Source: JBILXY01 sp044378055 (lineage in GTDB: Bacteria > Patescibacteriota > JACMRA01). From it: a DNA stretch of 64,000 nt. The DNA is taken from positions 1 to 64,000 of the forward strand of contig JBILXY010000005.1 in NCBI GenBank assembly GCA_044378055.1, written 5' to 3'. Shown piece by piece: positions 7,736-17,167 of the stretch (position 1 is the stretch's first letter; every line of letters begins with the position of its first letter). A model generated the notes under the pieces. That model saw nothing but the letters and a program-made list of their open reading frames with translations, searched no databases and was not told the DNA's origin. Position numbers and translations under genes: made by a program.

Positions 7736-8164
7736 ATGGGTTTGCCTACAATTGTAATTAAGTTAGGTAAAAATTTCGGAGCAACAAATGACTTTATAAA
7801 CAGTCAAGAGTTCAAAAATAATTCGGATAAAATGCTTGTAGCTATAATATTTGAATTAGTTAGTAAACATGTAACTATAACCATTTATGATAATATCTTA
7901 ATCGTTAATGATGATAGTGTTGCTAATACTATTAAAATTAAATTTTGCGATATTTCTTCTTTCAGTTTAGAAGATAAATCAGTGGATTTAGTTGTAGCCG
8001 GAAGTTATATTTACTCTGAAATAAATGAAACATGGTTATTTATTAGCTCAGATTTTATTTGCAAAGAGGGCTTAATATTTCCTATTGAACTTGAAATGTA
8101 TACTTCTGGGGTAAACATTATTAAGTACATTCTCCCCAACAATTTTTATCCTAATGGATTTTAA
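7736..8164 (+). CDS. Hypothetical protein, solitary small gene
   Basis: 142 residues, soluble, alternating strands and helices, no recognised motif. The start is supported by a clear SD (AGGAG, 8 bp before ATG), which is stronger than at most housekeeping genes here. A terminator follows 6 bp after the stop. It neighbours a second solitary small gene that ends in an identical terminator. No function can be given. Confidence 0.65.
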   Translation: MGLPTIVIKLGKNFGATNDFINSQEFKNNSDKMLVAIIFELVSKHVTITIYDNILIVNDDSVANTIKIKFCDISSFSLEDKSVDLVVAGSYIYSEINETWLFISSDFICKEGLIFPIELEMYTSGVNIIKYILPNNFYPNGF

Positions 8165-8170
8165 AATATG

Positions 8171-8194
8171 CAGGTAACCAATCCTGTTTTTTTC
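8171..8194 (+). terminator. Intrinsic terminator, identical to the one at 8631-8654
   Basis: CAGG-taaccaat-CCTG followed by seven T. The whole 24-nt segment is identical to 8631-8654, 460 bp downstream, although the genes in front of the two copies do not look alike. Confidence 0.8.
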
Positions 8195-8267
8195 ATTTAT
8201 GTTGACTTTGGGCTTCAATTCATTCTTACTATATTTAGTAATCTAATTATATTATTGTGAGGTTTTA

Positions 8268-8630
8268 ATGATATCAATTTTTCTTATTTCCGAAGATAAA
8301 GTTGTTATTAATAGATTTCAACAAGCCTGCAAAAAGGTAGTTGGATTTGAAATTATTTCGTTCACCGATATGAGCGGGCTGGATACGATTAGACATTTCT
8401 TATCAATTAAGAAAATTTACATTTTTGCGATACATACTGAAAAGTACCTAGATTTCGTTGATAATATTTGCAATAAAGGAGGTAGATTAAATACAGGTTT
8501 TGTTATAGTTTATTGGAAGACTATTGAAGGCATTTATGCAAACTGTGAAAAAATTGATAAAATTGTGCCATGTCCATATTTATTAAAGCAAGTTGAATTG
8601 TTTTGTTACATATTTGAAGGATGTGAATAA
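8268..8630 (+). CDS. Hypothetical protein, receiver-like fold suspected
   Basis: 120 residues preceded by the SD-like GAGG. The N-terminus (ISIFLISEDKVVINRFQQA) looks like the first strand, acidic loop and helix of a response-regulator receiver. No phosphoacceptor aspartate or conserved lysine can be placed, so at best it is a pseudo-receiver. The 57829-58251 protein starts in the same way. It is monocistronic with its own terminator. Confidence 0.6.
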   Translation: MISIFLISEDKVVINRFQQACKKVVGFEIISFTDMSGLDTIRHFLSIKKIYIFAIHTEKYLDFVDNICNKGGRLNTGFVIVYWKTIEGIYANCEKIDKIVPCPYLLKQVELFCYIFEGCE

Positions 8631-8654
8631 CAGGTAACCAATCCTGTTTTTTTC
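8629..8654 (+). terminator. Intrinsic terminator
   Basis: AACAGG-taaccaat-CCTGTT followed by T7 forms a 6-bp stem. The stop codon of the 8268 gene is part of the stem's 5' side. It insulates gyrB from upstream transcription. Confidence 0.82.
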
Positions 8655-8690
8655 TTGACAAACATGCAGTAAAATAGCAATTTTAGGTAT

Positions 8691-10769
8691 ATGTCAGAAA
8701 ACTATGGAGCCGATCAAATAACCGTGTTAGAAGGTTTAGAAGCTGTTCGAAAAAGACCAGGAATGTATATTGGAAATACTGGAAAAGATGGACTTCACCG
8801 CTGTATTGATGAAATTGTGGCCAACTCTGTTGATGAATACATGGCTAAGCACGCCTCTAAAATTAAATTGGTTATCACTAAAAAACAAGGAATTTATGTA
8901 GCCGATGACGGTAGAGGTATTCCTACGGATATTCACAGCAAAACTGGCAAATCTGCTTTAGAAACTATTTTAACTGTGCTTCACGCCGGTGGTAAATTCG
9001 ATCAAAAGAACTATCGTTTCTCTGGTGGTTTGCACGGTGTTGGTGCTTCGGTTGTAAATGCTTTGGCTTCCACCATGAAAGTATGGGTTTTAAGGGATAA
9101 AATGGTTCATTTCATGGAATTTAGCCAAGGAAAAACAGTAACTGATATTACTTTAATGACCCAAGCTGAATTTGAAACAAAGTATCCGGAAGTTGCTGCC
9201 CACCAAGTTTGGGATGAAACTGGAACAATTATTTTCTTCCAACCAGATAAAACAATTTTTGAAACCACAACCTTCGATATTAAAGAAATTTCAACCAACA
9301 TTCGCCAAACTGCTTATCTTAACAAAGGTTTGCAATTAACCTTAGAAGATCAAACCATCGAACCTTACACAGTTGAAGTTTTCGATTTTCCAAATGGAAT
9401 TTATACATACCTAGAACATTTAACTGAAGGCGAGGCTTTAACCACCCCAATTGTAATGTTGGAAGGAGAATTAGAAGGTTTCCAGTTTGAAGCAGCCCTA
9501 GCCTATGGTGCCGATTATTCTGAAAAAATGTTTGCCTTCACCAACGGAATTATTAACCCAGAACACGGTGCCCATGTTACCGGTTTTAAAGGTGCGTTAA
9601 CAAAATTGGTAAACACACATGCTATCAATAAAAATGTTTTCAAAAAGGAAGAACGCTTTACCAGCGATGATTTAAAAGAAGGTTTGCGTGTTGTAATTTC
9701 CATCAAAATGGCCGATCCACAATTTACTTCACAATCTAAGGTAAAATTGGGTTCAACTATTGCCAGAACTTTGGTAGATAGAATTTTTACCGATAAATTT
9801 GGAACTTATTTAGAAGAAAACCCAAATATTGTAATGGCCATTATTCAAAAAGCTGGCCTAGCTATGCGTGCTAGAATGGCTGCCAAAGCTGCAAGAGAAA
9901 ATGTTTTAAGAAAAGGTGTTTTGGAAAGCACTTCCTTACCAGGAAAGTTGGCAGATTGTTCAGATAAAGACCCAGCTAAATGCGAAATTTTTATAGTAGA
10001 GGGAGACTCGGCTGGAGGTTCAGCTAAACAAGGCAGAGACAGGCATATTCAAGCTATTTTGCCTTTGCGTGGTAAAGTTTTAAACACTGAAAAAGCTACT
10101 TTAGACAGAATTTTAAACTACGAAGGAATTAAAAACATGGTTATTGCTTTTGGTTGTGGAATTGGCGAAAAATTTGATGCAACCAAGCTTCGTTACCATA
10201 AAATTATCTTAATGGCCGATGCGGATGTTGACGGTGCCCACATTACAACCCTGCTTTTAACTTTCCTTTACAGATATTTACCAACTTTAATTGAAGAAGG
10301 ATATATTTACATGGCTCAACCTCCGCTTTATCGTGTTAGCTGGGGTAAACAAGTTGAATATGTGTTTTCTGACGTAGAAAAAGATGCTGTTGTAGCTAAA
10401 ATTCAAGCAGTTGGAGGAAGACTTCCTAAAATTGAAGAGGCTTTAGAAGACGAAACTTTGAGCACAGAAAATGCTGAATCTGGATTAACCGCCAATTTAA
10501 ACATTACAACAGATGAAAATGCACCTGCTAAAGCTAAGAAAGGACCTAAGATTGAAATTCAAAGGTATAAAGGATTAGGAGAAATGAGTGCCCAACAATT
10601 ATGGGAAACCACCATGGATCCTGAAACCAGACTTTTATGGCAAGTAACAGTTGGCGAAGCAGCCCTGGCAAACCAAGTATTCGAAGATTTAATGGGCAGC
10701 GATGTTGAACCAAGAAAGAAATTCATTCAAGATAACGCCGTCTTCGTAGAAATTGATGATATAGGATAG
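8691..10769 (+). CDS. gyrB: DNA gyrase subunit B
   Basis: 692 residues. The GHKL ATPase is seen in DEIVANSVDEYM, ADDGRGIPTD and SGGLHGVGASVVNALAS. The TOPRIM domain is seen in IVEGDSAGGSAKQGRDR, LPLRGKVLNTEKA and LMADADVDGAHITTLLL. The C-terminal RYKGLGEMSAQQLWETTMDP block is complete. An acidic, low-complexity stretch (about residues 590-620) interrupts the C-terminal part. GyrB supplies ATP turnover for negative supercoiling; gyrA is not in the window. A ParE assignment is possible, but the sequence reads as GyrB. The ATG is fixed by the conserved N-terminus. Confidence 0.92.
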   Translation: MSENYGADQITVLEGLEAVRKRPGMYIGNTGKDGLHRCIDEIVANSVDEYMAKHASKIKLVITKKQGIYVADDGRGIPTDIHSKTGKSALETILTVLHAGGKFDQKNYRFSGGLHGVGASVVNALASTMKVWVLRDKMVHFMEFSQGKTVTDITLMTQAEFETKYPEVAAHQVWDETGTIIFFQPDKTIFETTTFDIKEISTNIRQTAYLNKGLQLTLEDQTIEPYTVEVFDFPNGIYTYLEHLTEGEALTTPIVMLEGELEGFQFEAALAYGADYSEKMFAFTNGIINPEHGAHVTGFKGALTKLVNTHAINKNVFKKEERFTSDDLKEGLRVVISIKMADPQFTSQSKVKLGSTIARTLVDRIFTDKFGTYLEENPNIVMAIIQKAGLAMRARMAAKAARENVLRKGVLESTSLPGKLADCSDKDPAKCEIFIVEGDSAGGSAKQGRDRHIQAILPLRGKVLNTEKATLDRILNYEGIKNMVIAFGCGIGEKFDATKLRYHKIILMADADVDGAHITTLLLTFLYRYLPTLIEEGYIYMAQPPLYRVSWGKQVEYVFSDVEKDAVVAKIQAVGGRLPKIEEALEDETLSTENAESGLTANLNITTDENAPAKAKKGPKIEIQRYKGLGEMSAQQLWETTMDPETRLLWQVTVGEAALANQVFEDLMGSDVEPRKKFIQDNAVFVEIDDIG

Positions 10770-10792
10770 TAACCAAATTTGTTAAGAATATT

Positions 10793-10814
10793 GGAGGGTT
10801 TAGCCCTCCTTTTC
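10793..10814 (+). terminator. Intrinsic terminator of gyrB
   Basis: GGAGGG-tttag-CCCTCC followed by TTTTCT, 24 bp after the gyrB stop. Confidence 0.85.
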
Positions 10815-10933
10815 TATTGGTACAAACTTGGAACACAACTTAATCTTGCCAAAGATAAACAAATTTGCTTAACTCAATTAGTACTTATTTTTAGTACAAC
10901 AACCAGAAATAAAATTTAAGGAGTAAGAAATTA

Positions 10934-11149
10934 ATGATAGCTTGTGAAAGAAATCTTGAGTCATCACTGATAGAAGGATTAGATCCAACCGCTGAAATTG
11001 GATTCCTCACAGCTCAGTTTTCTAAGATAGTTGCTGGTTATAGTTTTATAAAAAAAGAAGAGTTACTGCCTATCCTTAATAAAATCTTTGTTGAGGAAGA
11101 ACTAGCACTAGATAAAATTCAAGCAATTTGCAAAATCTATTATCCATAG
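10934..11149 (+). CDS. Small hypothetical protein, 71 residues
   Basis: An acidic, mostly helical 71-residue protein with no recognised domain. It has a strong SD (AAGGAG) 11 bp before ATG and ends at two consecutive intrinsic terminators. It belongs to the set of solitary, SD-led small genes of this window (7736, 8268, 50017, 53570, 57829). Function unknown. Confidence 0.6.
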   Translation: MIACERNLESSLIEGLDPTAEIGFLTAQFSKIVAGYSFIKKEELLPILNKIFVEEELALDKIQAICKIYYP

Positions 11150-11166
11150 AGCAATTTGCTTTCTAT

Positions 11167-11224
11167 AACAGTCCCGCATTCAAAAGGGACTTGTTTTTTT
11201 GCCCAATTTCCAAATTGGTTTTTT
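11167..11224 (+). terminator. Tandem intrinsic terminators
   Basis: First hairpin AACAGTCCC ... GGGACTTGTT (one-base bulge) followed by T7; second hairpin CCAATTT-cc-AAATTGG (11203-11218) followed by T6. Together they stop transcription from the 71-residue gene before the convergent DUF427 gene. Confidence 0.8.
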
Positions 11225-11570
11225 ATTCAACTTCTTCAATACTAATACTAACTCCATTATTTTCAACATTATGGCTGTAAAAACCTACCATTCCGGCAAT
11301 TTGTTTGAAAAGTGGGTTACTTATTTCATCGTAAATCCAGCACATTTCCCTGGTCATTTTTTCGCCTTTTGCCGTAATTACATAAAAATAATCACAAGTT
11401 GATCTTTTAATTGGGCAGAAATAAGCTGCATCTTCCATTACGGTGTTATCAAAATCTACAAGCTCTGGTTTAAAATAATAATTTCCTTCAACATGAATTA
11501 TATTTTCGCCTAAAACCCCAGTAGCTATTACATTTTTATTGTCTAAATTTGTGATTGAAATTTTGGTCAT
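11223..11570 (-). CDS. DUF427-family protein
   Basis: 115 residues from the ATG at 11570 (an upstream ATG would add 14 weakly coding residues). The pattern VEGNYYFKPELVDF ... YFCPIKRSTCDYFYV ... AWIYDE-like (CWIYDEISNPLFKQIAGMVGFY) matches DUF427 proteins: EGN.YFP, CPWKG.A.YY and a final KG.VAFY. The biochemical role of DUF427 is not established. It runs convergent to the small gene at 10934. Confidence 0.72.
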   Translation of the reverse strand: MTKISITNLDNKNVIATGVLGENIIHVEGNYYFKPELVDFDNTVMEDAAYFCPIKRSTCDYFYVITAKGEKMTREMCWIYDEISNPLFKQIAGMVGFYSHNVENNGVSISIEEVE

Positions 11571-11787
11571 ATTCTTATAATTTATTAAAGTGATGATTTT
11601 AATTATTGTCACTAAAATTTACGGATATTATGTTCTTCAGAGAAATCGACAGTTCACGACATATCGGCTTGAAAACATTTGATTTTAGTTTTATAGTTTT
11701 GGATCCTGAAATAAATTCAGGATAACAGGTTCAACAAGTTCACGATGACAGTTTCAACAAATTTAGGTTGGCAAATTGCTATCGTTA

Positions 11788-12423
11788 CTAGGCTTTTTTT
11801 CCAGTCTTGTATCTCAATAAATATATCCAACTAACTGCTTGAATTATTAAAATAATAACGGTTGGTATGGCGTATTGAATTGTATTTGAAAGATTAAAAT
11901 TTCCATCTAATATTTCTGTGTTAGAAGGCTGAAGTGCTGTGTGGAAAATTAACAAAACCATTATTGGATAAGATAAATAGTGTAATATTTGCCACCATTT
12001 TTTCATTCTTTTTTGGAAGAAATTGTTAGAAGTTATTGCTAGAGGGATTAGCATCAAAAATGCAACGAATCCCATAATTTGGAAAGTTGGCATGGATGCT
12101 GGAATACCGAATTTTACATAAGCAAAACCCCTGCTCCACAAATAATGAACTAAAACTAGCACGAACATTAAAATACCTAATTGTCTTCTGGCACTCATTA
12201 ACACAATTTGCAGGCTTCTTAAAATTCCTTTAACTTTAAACCGAATAAAAATTCCCGGTATAGCGATTATCCAGAATGTGTAAATAGCCAAACGGCCAAA
12301 AATAGCCCCTATGTTAACGAGATTGGTTGGCAAAAAAGCAAAACTGACAAGAAGGATTGTAAAAATTATGTAAATTAAAACTTTTAAAGCTGATTTTAAG
12401 TTTGCAGAATATTTAGATAACAT
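11788..12423 (-). CDS. Ferric-reductase-like heme membrane protein
   Basis: 211 residues with about six membrane segments. It has the family's RRQLGILMFVLVLVHYLW block, and a later LHYLSYPIMVLLIFH helix whose paired histidines could hold a b-type heme, as in ferric reductase / MsrQ-type transmembrane domains. No NAD- or FAD-binding half is attached, so electrons must come from another protein. The cytochrome-b5-like protein at 55040 is the only other heme candidate in the window. Substrate unknown. Confidence 0.72.
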   Translation of the reverse strand: MLSKYSANLKSALKVLIYIIFTILLVSFAFLPTNLVNIGAIFGRLAIYTFWIIAIPGIFIRFKVKGILRSLQIVLMSARRQLGILMFVLVLVHYLWSRGFAYVKFGIPASMPTFQIMGFVAFLMLIPLAITSNNFFQKRMKKWWQILHYLSYPIMVLLIFHTALQPSNTEILDGNFNLSNTIQYAIPTVIILIIQAVSWIYLLRYKTGKKA

Positions 12424-12625
12424 ATTTCAATTTATACAGAAAGCATTAATAAGTCAATAAATAATTTAAAATAACTTCCAAATAAAACTATTCAATCAAC
12501 TGCAAAAAAAGCTTAAATATACTAGTCTTTGAGTCTCAATTATAAGAGATATAAAAACAATCATTTGACGAGTGTTAAGAAAAATTGAAAAATTATTTAC
12601 AGAGTTTCGCAGATGAGTAAAAAAA

Positions 12626-12820
12626 ATGAGCCAATCTAGATTAGATATTGCTTTAGCAAGTATCCGGAGTGGAGATACTGGAAGAAAAACTATTTCATTA
12701 CTTGTACAAGCAGATACCGAGGTTGCAGTTCCACACTTGTTGCCTTACCTAAACCAAGCCCAAGCCTTGGTTAACAAAGAAAATGAGGAGATAAAAAATG
12801 CTGGAGAAGCATTAGTGTAA
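12626..12820 (+). CDS. Small hypothetical protein, 64 residues
   Basis: A 64-residue, helix-forming protein without a recognised domain (MSQSRLDIALASIRSGDTG at the start). An overlapping upstream ATG frame stops after eight codons, so ATG 12626 is the likely start. A terminator lies 25 bp after its stop, making it another solitary small gene. Confidence 0.5.
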   Translation: MSQSRLDIALASIRSGDTGRKTISLLVQADTEVAVPHLLPYLNQAQALVNKENEEIKNAGEALV

Positions 12821-12845
12821 ACTTAGCAATAAATTTATCAAACCA

Positions 12846-12875
12846 ACCCCCTGGAATACCGGGGTGATTTTTTTC
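12846..12875 (+). terminator. Intrinsic terminator
   Basis: ACCCC-ctggaatacc-GGGGT followed by GATTTTTTTC: a 5-bp GC-rich stem and T-run between the 64-residue gene and the hydrolase gene. Confidence 0.7.
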
Positions 12876-12924
12876 TTATCTAGACAATAAGTTGGTTTTA
12901 TTTTTGTTTTGGTTAAATATTAGT

Positions 12925-14637
12925 ATGCCTACACCACTTTTTTACATTTCTAAAATGTATGACCAAGTATCTAGAATTAATTCATACATGGTAACCAGCT
13001 CGGCTACTATTAATATTGAAGGAGATGGAGATACTGAGGATGAATTAAAAAGTATTGGTATCAAACCATTCCAAAAAAATCAAGATGGGATATTAGAAAT
13101 TGCCAGCAAGCTTGTTTCTATGGAAAATCCTGAATTAATAATCGCGGTTCATGGTTACAATACTGGTAGAAAAGAAGTGAAAGATTGGTTCGAAAGTATT
13201 TCAAATTTTATCAACACCGATGCCTGGATAAGCAAAGATAATAACAAACTATTTATTGGGTATAGATGGCCTTCTGAAAAAATTGGGGCTGATGAAAGTG
13301 GAAATTTTTGGAAAAAAAGCATGGACGGTTACAAAGCCATGCCTATTATTTTAAGGGGAATTTTAGGATTTGGTGTAACAGGATTAATTTCCTCAATTTT
13401 TCTAATTTATATTTTTAAATTGTTATGGCTAGCAGTTCCAATAATTATTTTTACCATCATTTCCAGTTTAATAATAACTTTAGTTTTACTAAGAACCATA
13501 GTCTATTTTAGAGATAATTTCAGAGCCAATAATTATGGAGTTCCAGATTTAGTAGAACTGATAAGGCAAATCGATAAATTAGTGATAGAAACAAGTTCAG
13601 AAAAGGCTTGGGAAAATAAAAAAATTAAGCTTTCTTTTGTAGGCCACAGCATGGGTGGTTTTGTGGTAACTAACACTGTAAGAATTTTAAGCGATGTTTT
13701 TGATACCAAATCAATTGGCGAATTAAATCAGGAAAACAAACAACCCGATTCAGATATTGGGCATGTTTTTACTTTACAAAGACTTATTCTAGCTTCACCA
13801 GACATTCCCGTAGACAGCCTTGTTCAAGGCAGAGCTAATTATCTCAGTTCTTCCCTTCGAAGGTTCAAGGAAGCCTATTTATTCAGCAATGAAGGGGATC
13901 TTGCTTTAAGGCTTGCTTCCACTGCTGCCAATTATTTTACTTATCCAGCTAAAACTAGAAACAATGGTTATAGATTAGGAAACCTTGTTGTTGAAGCAAA
14001 ACAATATGGTATTATAAATTTAGAACAAATTAATAACCTTGCAAACAAAATGGAATCTAGCGATGTAAAAGATTCTGAAAATTCAATAAGCAGAATGGAG
14101 AAAAATAGCTTGGATAAAATTGTAATTGGCTATCCTAAAAAAGAGATGCAAAGTTTGAATGAATTGCAAAAGAAACTTGAAACAGTTGGTGATGCTAACC
14201 ATACCAGACAAGTAGCCTCTTTATTTACTTTCATAGACTGCACAGATTACAAAGATTTAACTAACAATCCGAAAAAGTTAGGTCAAAACATTGGCGTTCT
14301 AAGTTTTGCTTTAAGAAAAGAAGGCTTGAATTTACTAGACTATTTCTTGCTTACAATCGGCTATGTTTTTCAGGGTAAAGATGTTCACGGTGGCTATTTT
14401 AGTGGAGAAACTAGCAAAACAATGTTGTACCGATTAGCTTTTATTGGTTTCCAAGATTATTTACATTCAGTTGCGGTTGAGGAATGTAAAAAGGAAATGG
14501 AAAAGCGAAACGAGACTTGCAAAATTGGCTTGCAGTCTTTATCAGAATTAACCAAGCAAAAAGGTATTCAAATTATACTTTCACCAGAAAGGTATGTGGT
14601 TGATGTTTTAGATAAAAAATTAAGTAGAAACTTTTAG
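12925..14637 (+). CDS. Alpha/beta-hydrolase-fold protein with a membrane hairpin
   Basis: About 570 residues from ATG 12925; a TTG 33 bp upstream would start just behind the terminator and is less likely. LIIAVHGYNTGRKEV and FVGHSMGGFVVTN (GxSxG nucleophile elbow) mark an alpha/beta hydrolase of the DUF900 type. Between these two motifs, about residues 140-205, lie two strong hydrophobic segments (GVTGLISSIFLIYIF and WLAVPIIIFTIISSL). The nucleophile serine sits just beyond them, so the hydrolase core is interrupted by a membrane anchor. The second half is unrecognised. Substrate unknown. Confidence 0.65.
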   Translation: MPTPLFYISKMYDQVSRINSYMVTSSATINIEGDGDTEDELKSIGIKPFQKNQDGILEIASKLVSMENPELIIAVHGYNTGRKEVKDWFESISNFINTDAWISKDNNKLFIGYRWPSEKIGADESGNFWKKSMDGYKAMPIILRGILGFGVTGLISSIFLIYIFKLLWLAVPIIIFTIISSLIITLVLLRTIVYFRDNFRANNYGVPDLVELIRQIDKLVIETSSEKAWENKKIKLSFVGHSMGGFVVTNTVRILSDVFDTKSIGELNQENKQPDSDIGHVFTLQRLILASPDIPVDSLVQGRANYLSSSLRRFKEAYLFSNEGDLALRLASTAANYFTYPAKTRNNGYRLGNLVVEAKQYGIINLEQINNLANKMESSDVKDSENSISRMEKNSLDKIVIGYPKKEMQSLNELQKKLETVGDANHTRQVASLFTFIDCTDYKDLTNNPKKLGQNIGVLSFALRKEGLNLLDYFLLTIGYVFQGKDVHGGYFSGETSKTMLYRLAFIGFQDYLHSVAVEECKKEMEKRNETCKIGLQSLSELTKQKGIQIILSPERYVVDVLDKKLSRNF

Positions 14638-14641
14638 TTTA

Positions 14642-15508
14642 TTAATCTAATTCACCAAATTTACCTGCGTTAAAATCATTAATTGCGTCAATAATTTGCT
14701 GCTTTGTGTTCATCAAAAAAGGGCCGTAAGATACAATAGGTTCGTTTAAAGGTTCACCACTTAGAACTAAAACTAGAGAGTTATTGTTAGACTTAATTTG
14801 AATTGCGTCGCCGTCATTCTTAAACAGCACCATTTGATTTTCGGTGATATTTTGATTGTTAATTTCTACTTCTCCTTCCAAAACTAAAACCGAACTATTA
14901 AAATTTTGTGGCAACTCGAGATTTAGATTCGCTTTTGAATTTAACCTTAAAGTTGATAATATAATTGGAGAAAATGTGAAGGCCGGGCCGGTTTTTCCAA
15001 ACAAATTTCCTGCAATTAACTCGGCCACTCCACTATTATTTTCCAGTTCAATTTGTGTAATTTTATCTTTTGTAATTGCCTGATATTTTGGCTCGGTCAT
15101 TTTATCTTTAGCTGGTAAATTTACCCAGAGTTGAACCATTTGAAAATCTCCGCCTTTTTTAGCAAATTCTTCTTCGTGATATTCTTTGTGTAAAATTCCA
15201 CTTCCAGCCGTCATCCACTGCACTTCACCTTGGCCAATTATTCCACTATTTCCAAAGCTATCATGGTGGGAAACTTTGCCCTCGTAAGCTATAGTAACAG
15301 TTTCAAAACCCCGATGCGGATGAGAGCCAACTCCTTTAGTTTTTTCTGAAGGTGGAAAGTAAGTTGTAGCCCCATAATCGAGCATTACAAAGGGTGAAAT
15401 TCTATCCATAGAAATTGCCGACGGAATAAAATTATGAACTTTAAAGCCATCCCCAACCCAGTGATGAGGAGGTGGGTTAAATACAGATTCAATAGTGCGA
15501 GGAGACAT
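14642..15508 (-). CDS. Pirin-family protein
   Basis: 288 residues, the normal pirin length. The N-terminal cupin holds the metal site pattern SHPHRGFETVTIAYEG ... HHDSFGNSG and EVQWMTAGSGILHKEYH; the C-terminal cupin ends with the typical EPIVSYGPFLMNTKQQI. Bacterial pirins are dioxygenase-like or regulatory iron proteins; quercetinase activity is known for some. It ends 4 bp from the convergent hydrolase stop. Confidence 0.9.
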   Translation of the reverse strand: MSPRTIESVFNPPPHHWVGDGFKVHNFIPSAISMDRISPFVMLDYGATTYFPPSEKTKGVGSHPHRGFETVTIAYEGKVSHHDSFGNSGIIGQGEVQWMTAGSGILHKEYHEEEFAKKGGDFQMVQLWVNLPAKDKMTEPKYQAITKDKITQIELENNSGVAELIAGNLFGKTGPAFTFSPIILSTLRLNSKANLNLELPQNFNSSVLVLEGEVEINNQNITENQMVLFKNDGDAIQIKSNNNSLVLVLSGEPLNEPIVSYGPFLMNTKQQIIDAINDFNAGKFGELD

Positions 15509-15704
15509 AGTTTAGTTATTAAATTTATTATCTACCCAGATTTGTTTTAAGTAAAGTCAACATCGCATTTATCATAATAATAGTTTAAATATTATGATAT
15601 AATATGTCTATGTTTAAGGGTTAATAAAAACATAGCTTCCTTGTTGATTATTGATAATCTTGAAGTAACTTGATTAAAAACCCAAACATAATTATTCCAC
15701 TTTC

Positions 15705-16376
15705 ATGAGTTTAAATGTGCAAATTGAACCAGGGTGGAAAGATGTTTTGCAGGAATATTTTAACAAGCCAGAATTTGAAGAATTAACTAATTTTGTTAAA
15801 ACCGAGTATCAATCTAGGAAGGTTTTTCCCCTTCCTGAAAATATTTTTAAAGCATTTTGGAATACTCCTTTTTCTAAAGTGAAAGTAGTAATTTTAGGCC
15901 AAGACCCATATCATGGACAAGAACAAGCACATGGTTTGGCTTTTTCGGTTCAGGATGGAGTAAAAGTTCCACCTTCGCTTCAAAATATTTATAAAGAAAT
16001 TGAGGCCGAATTTGGAATTAAAAAAGATTTTACAAGTGGAAATTTAGAGGGATGGACAAAACAAGGAGTTTTTTTGTTAAACAGCGTTTTAACTGTGGTT
16101 GAAAATATCCCTGCTTCGCACCAAAAGAAAGGCTGGGAGGGTTTTACAGATTATGCTATAGAAAGTCTGTCCAAAGAAAAAGAGGGTCTAGTTTTCATGC
16201 TGTGGGGAAATTTTGCTAAATCCAAAGCAAGTTTAATTGATGAAAATAAACATCTAATTCTAACAGCACCTCACCCTTCCCCATTTTCAGCCCACACCGG
16301 CTTTTTCGGCTGCAACCATTTTAAGCTTTGCAATGAGTATTTGGTGAGCAAAGGAGAGATTCAAGTAGATTGGTAA
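15705..16376 (+). CDS. ung: Uracil-DNA glycosylase, family 1
   Basis: 223 residues with the full family-1 signature: VVILGQDPYHGQEQAHGLAFSV (water-activating Asp in GQDPYH), LLNSVLTV, LWGNFAKSK and the leucine-loop block HPSPFSAHTGFFGCNHF. In the last block the usual LSAHRG is FSAHTG. It removes uracil from DNA as the first step of base-excision repair. Monocistronic, with a 196-bp upstream region. Confidence 0.95.
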   Translation: MSLNVQIEPGWKDVLQEYFNKPEFEELTNFVKTEYQSRKVFPLPENIFKAFWNTPFSKVKVVILGQDPYHGQEQAHGLAFSVQDGVKVPPSLQNIYKEIEAEFGIKKDFTSGNLEGWTKQGVFLLNSVLTVVENIPASHQKKGWEGFTDYAIESLSKEKEGLVFMLWGNFAKSKASLIDENKHLILTAPHPSPFSAHTGFFGCNHFKLCNEYLVSKGEIQVDW

Positions 16377-16519
16377 ATTCAAGTTTTTTTAAGATATTAT
16401 ACAAACAATTATATTATTGCAGTCACAAAATAAGTAAATAAGTTTGATTGACAATAAGTTATATTTTAAAACAACATCCAGCCTATAAATTTTATAATTT
16501 CAATTAATTCAACTATCAT

Positions 16520-17167
16520 ATGTATAACAAACTTTTGTATGGAGCAATCCTAATTTTTATTGGTGTAAGTATTTTTTTAAGCCTAGTTTTTAACATTAGC
16601 ATTGGGCAGTTTTGGCCATTATTCATAATTATTCCTGGTATATTTTCTTTGTTTCAAAGAGGGAATCAGCCAATTGGATCGATTATTATAATTACTGTTG
16701 GAAGTTTATTTTTACTCGGAAGTTTAGATATTTTAAATCGGGATTCATTTAAGTATATTATTCCAGCTATTTTTGTAGGTCTTGGTCTTTATGTAATATT
16801 TTGGAAAAGTAAGCCAGCTCCCTCTAGCGATCAAAATCAGATTTCATATTTGGCGGTTATGGGTGGTGCTAAAGACGCAGTAAAGAGCAAAGATTTTCAA
16901 GGTGGAAGTATAATGGCTATTATGGGAGGTGCTGAGATTGATTTGGTCGGGGCAAATATATCCGGCAAAGAAGCTAGTCTTGAGATTATTTCGGTAATGG
17001 GTGGTGTAGATCTGAAACTACCTTTAGACTGGGAAGTAAAAATTACAGGGGTGCCAATCTTAGGCGGTTGGGATAATGCAACTACAAATCAAGTTTCAGT
17101 ACCAAAAACTAAAATACTTAATATAGCAATAACTTCAATAATGGGCGGTGTTTCTATTAGAAACTAA
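16520..17167 (+). CDS. LiaF-like membrane protein (DUF5668 + C-terminal beta domain)
   Basis: 215 residues. About four N-terminal membrane helices (residues 5-95) carry the DUF5668-like FWPLFIIIPGIFSLF motif. A C-terminal domain follows with the repeated MGG turns (VMGGAKDAV, IMGGAEIDL, VMGGVDLKLP, IMGGVSI) typical of LiaF / cell-wall-active antibiotic response proteins. LiaF proteins inhibit a sensor kinase in Firmicutes; no liaRS partner is adjacent, so the role here is inferred only as envelope-related. Its end overlaps the next, convergent gene by 4 bp. Confidence 0.78.
   Translation: MYNKLLYGAILIFIGVSIFLSLVFNISIGQFWPLFIIIPGIFSLFQRGNQPIGSIIIITVGSLFLLGSLDILNRDSFKYIIPAIFVGLGLYVIFWKSKPAPSSDQNQISYLAVMGGAKDAVKSKDFQGGSIMAIMGGAEIDLVGANISGKEASLEIISVMGGVDLKLPLDWEVKITGVPILGGWDNATTNQVSVPKTKILNIAITSIMGGVSIRN

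Noticed and set aside
8655..8687. gyrB promoter TTGACA-N21-TTTAGG
   Set aside because: The implied transcript start would fall inside the gyrB coding sequence, whose ATG is fixed by conservation, so this spacing cannot be right here.
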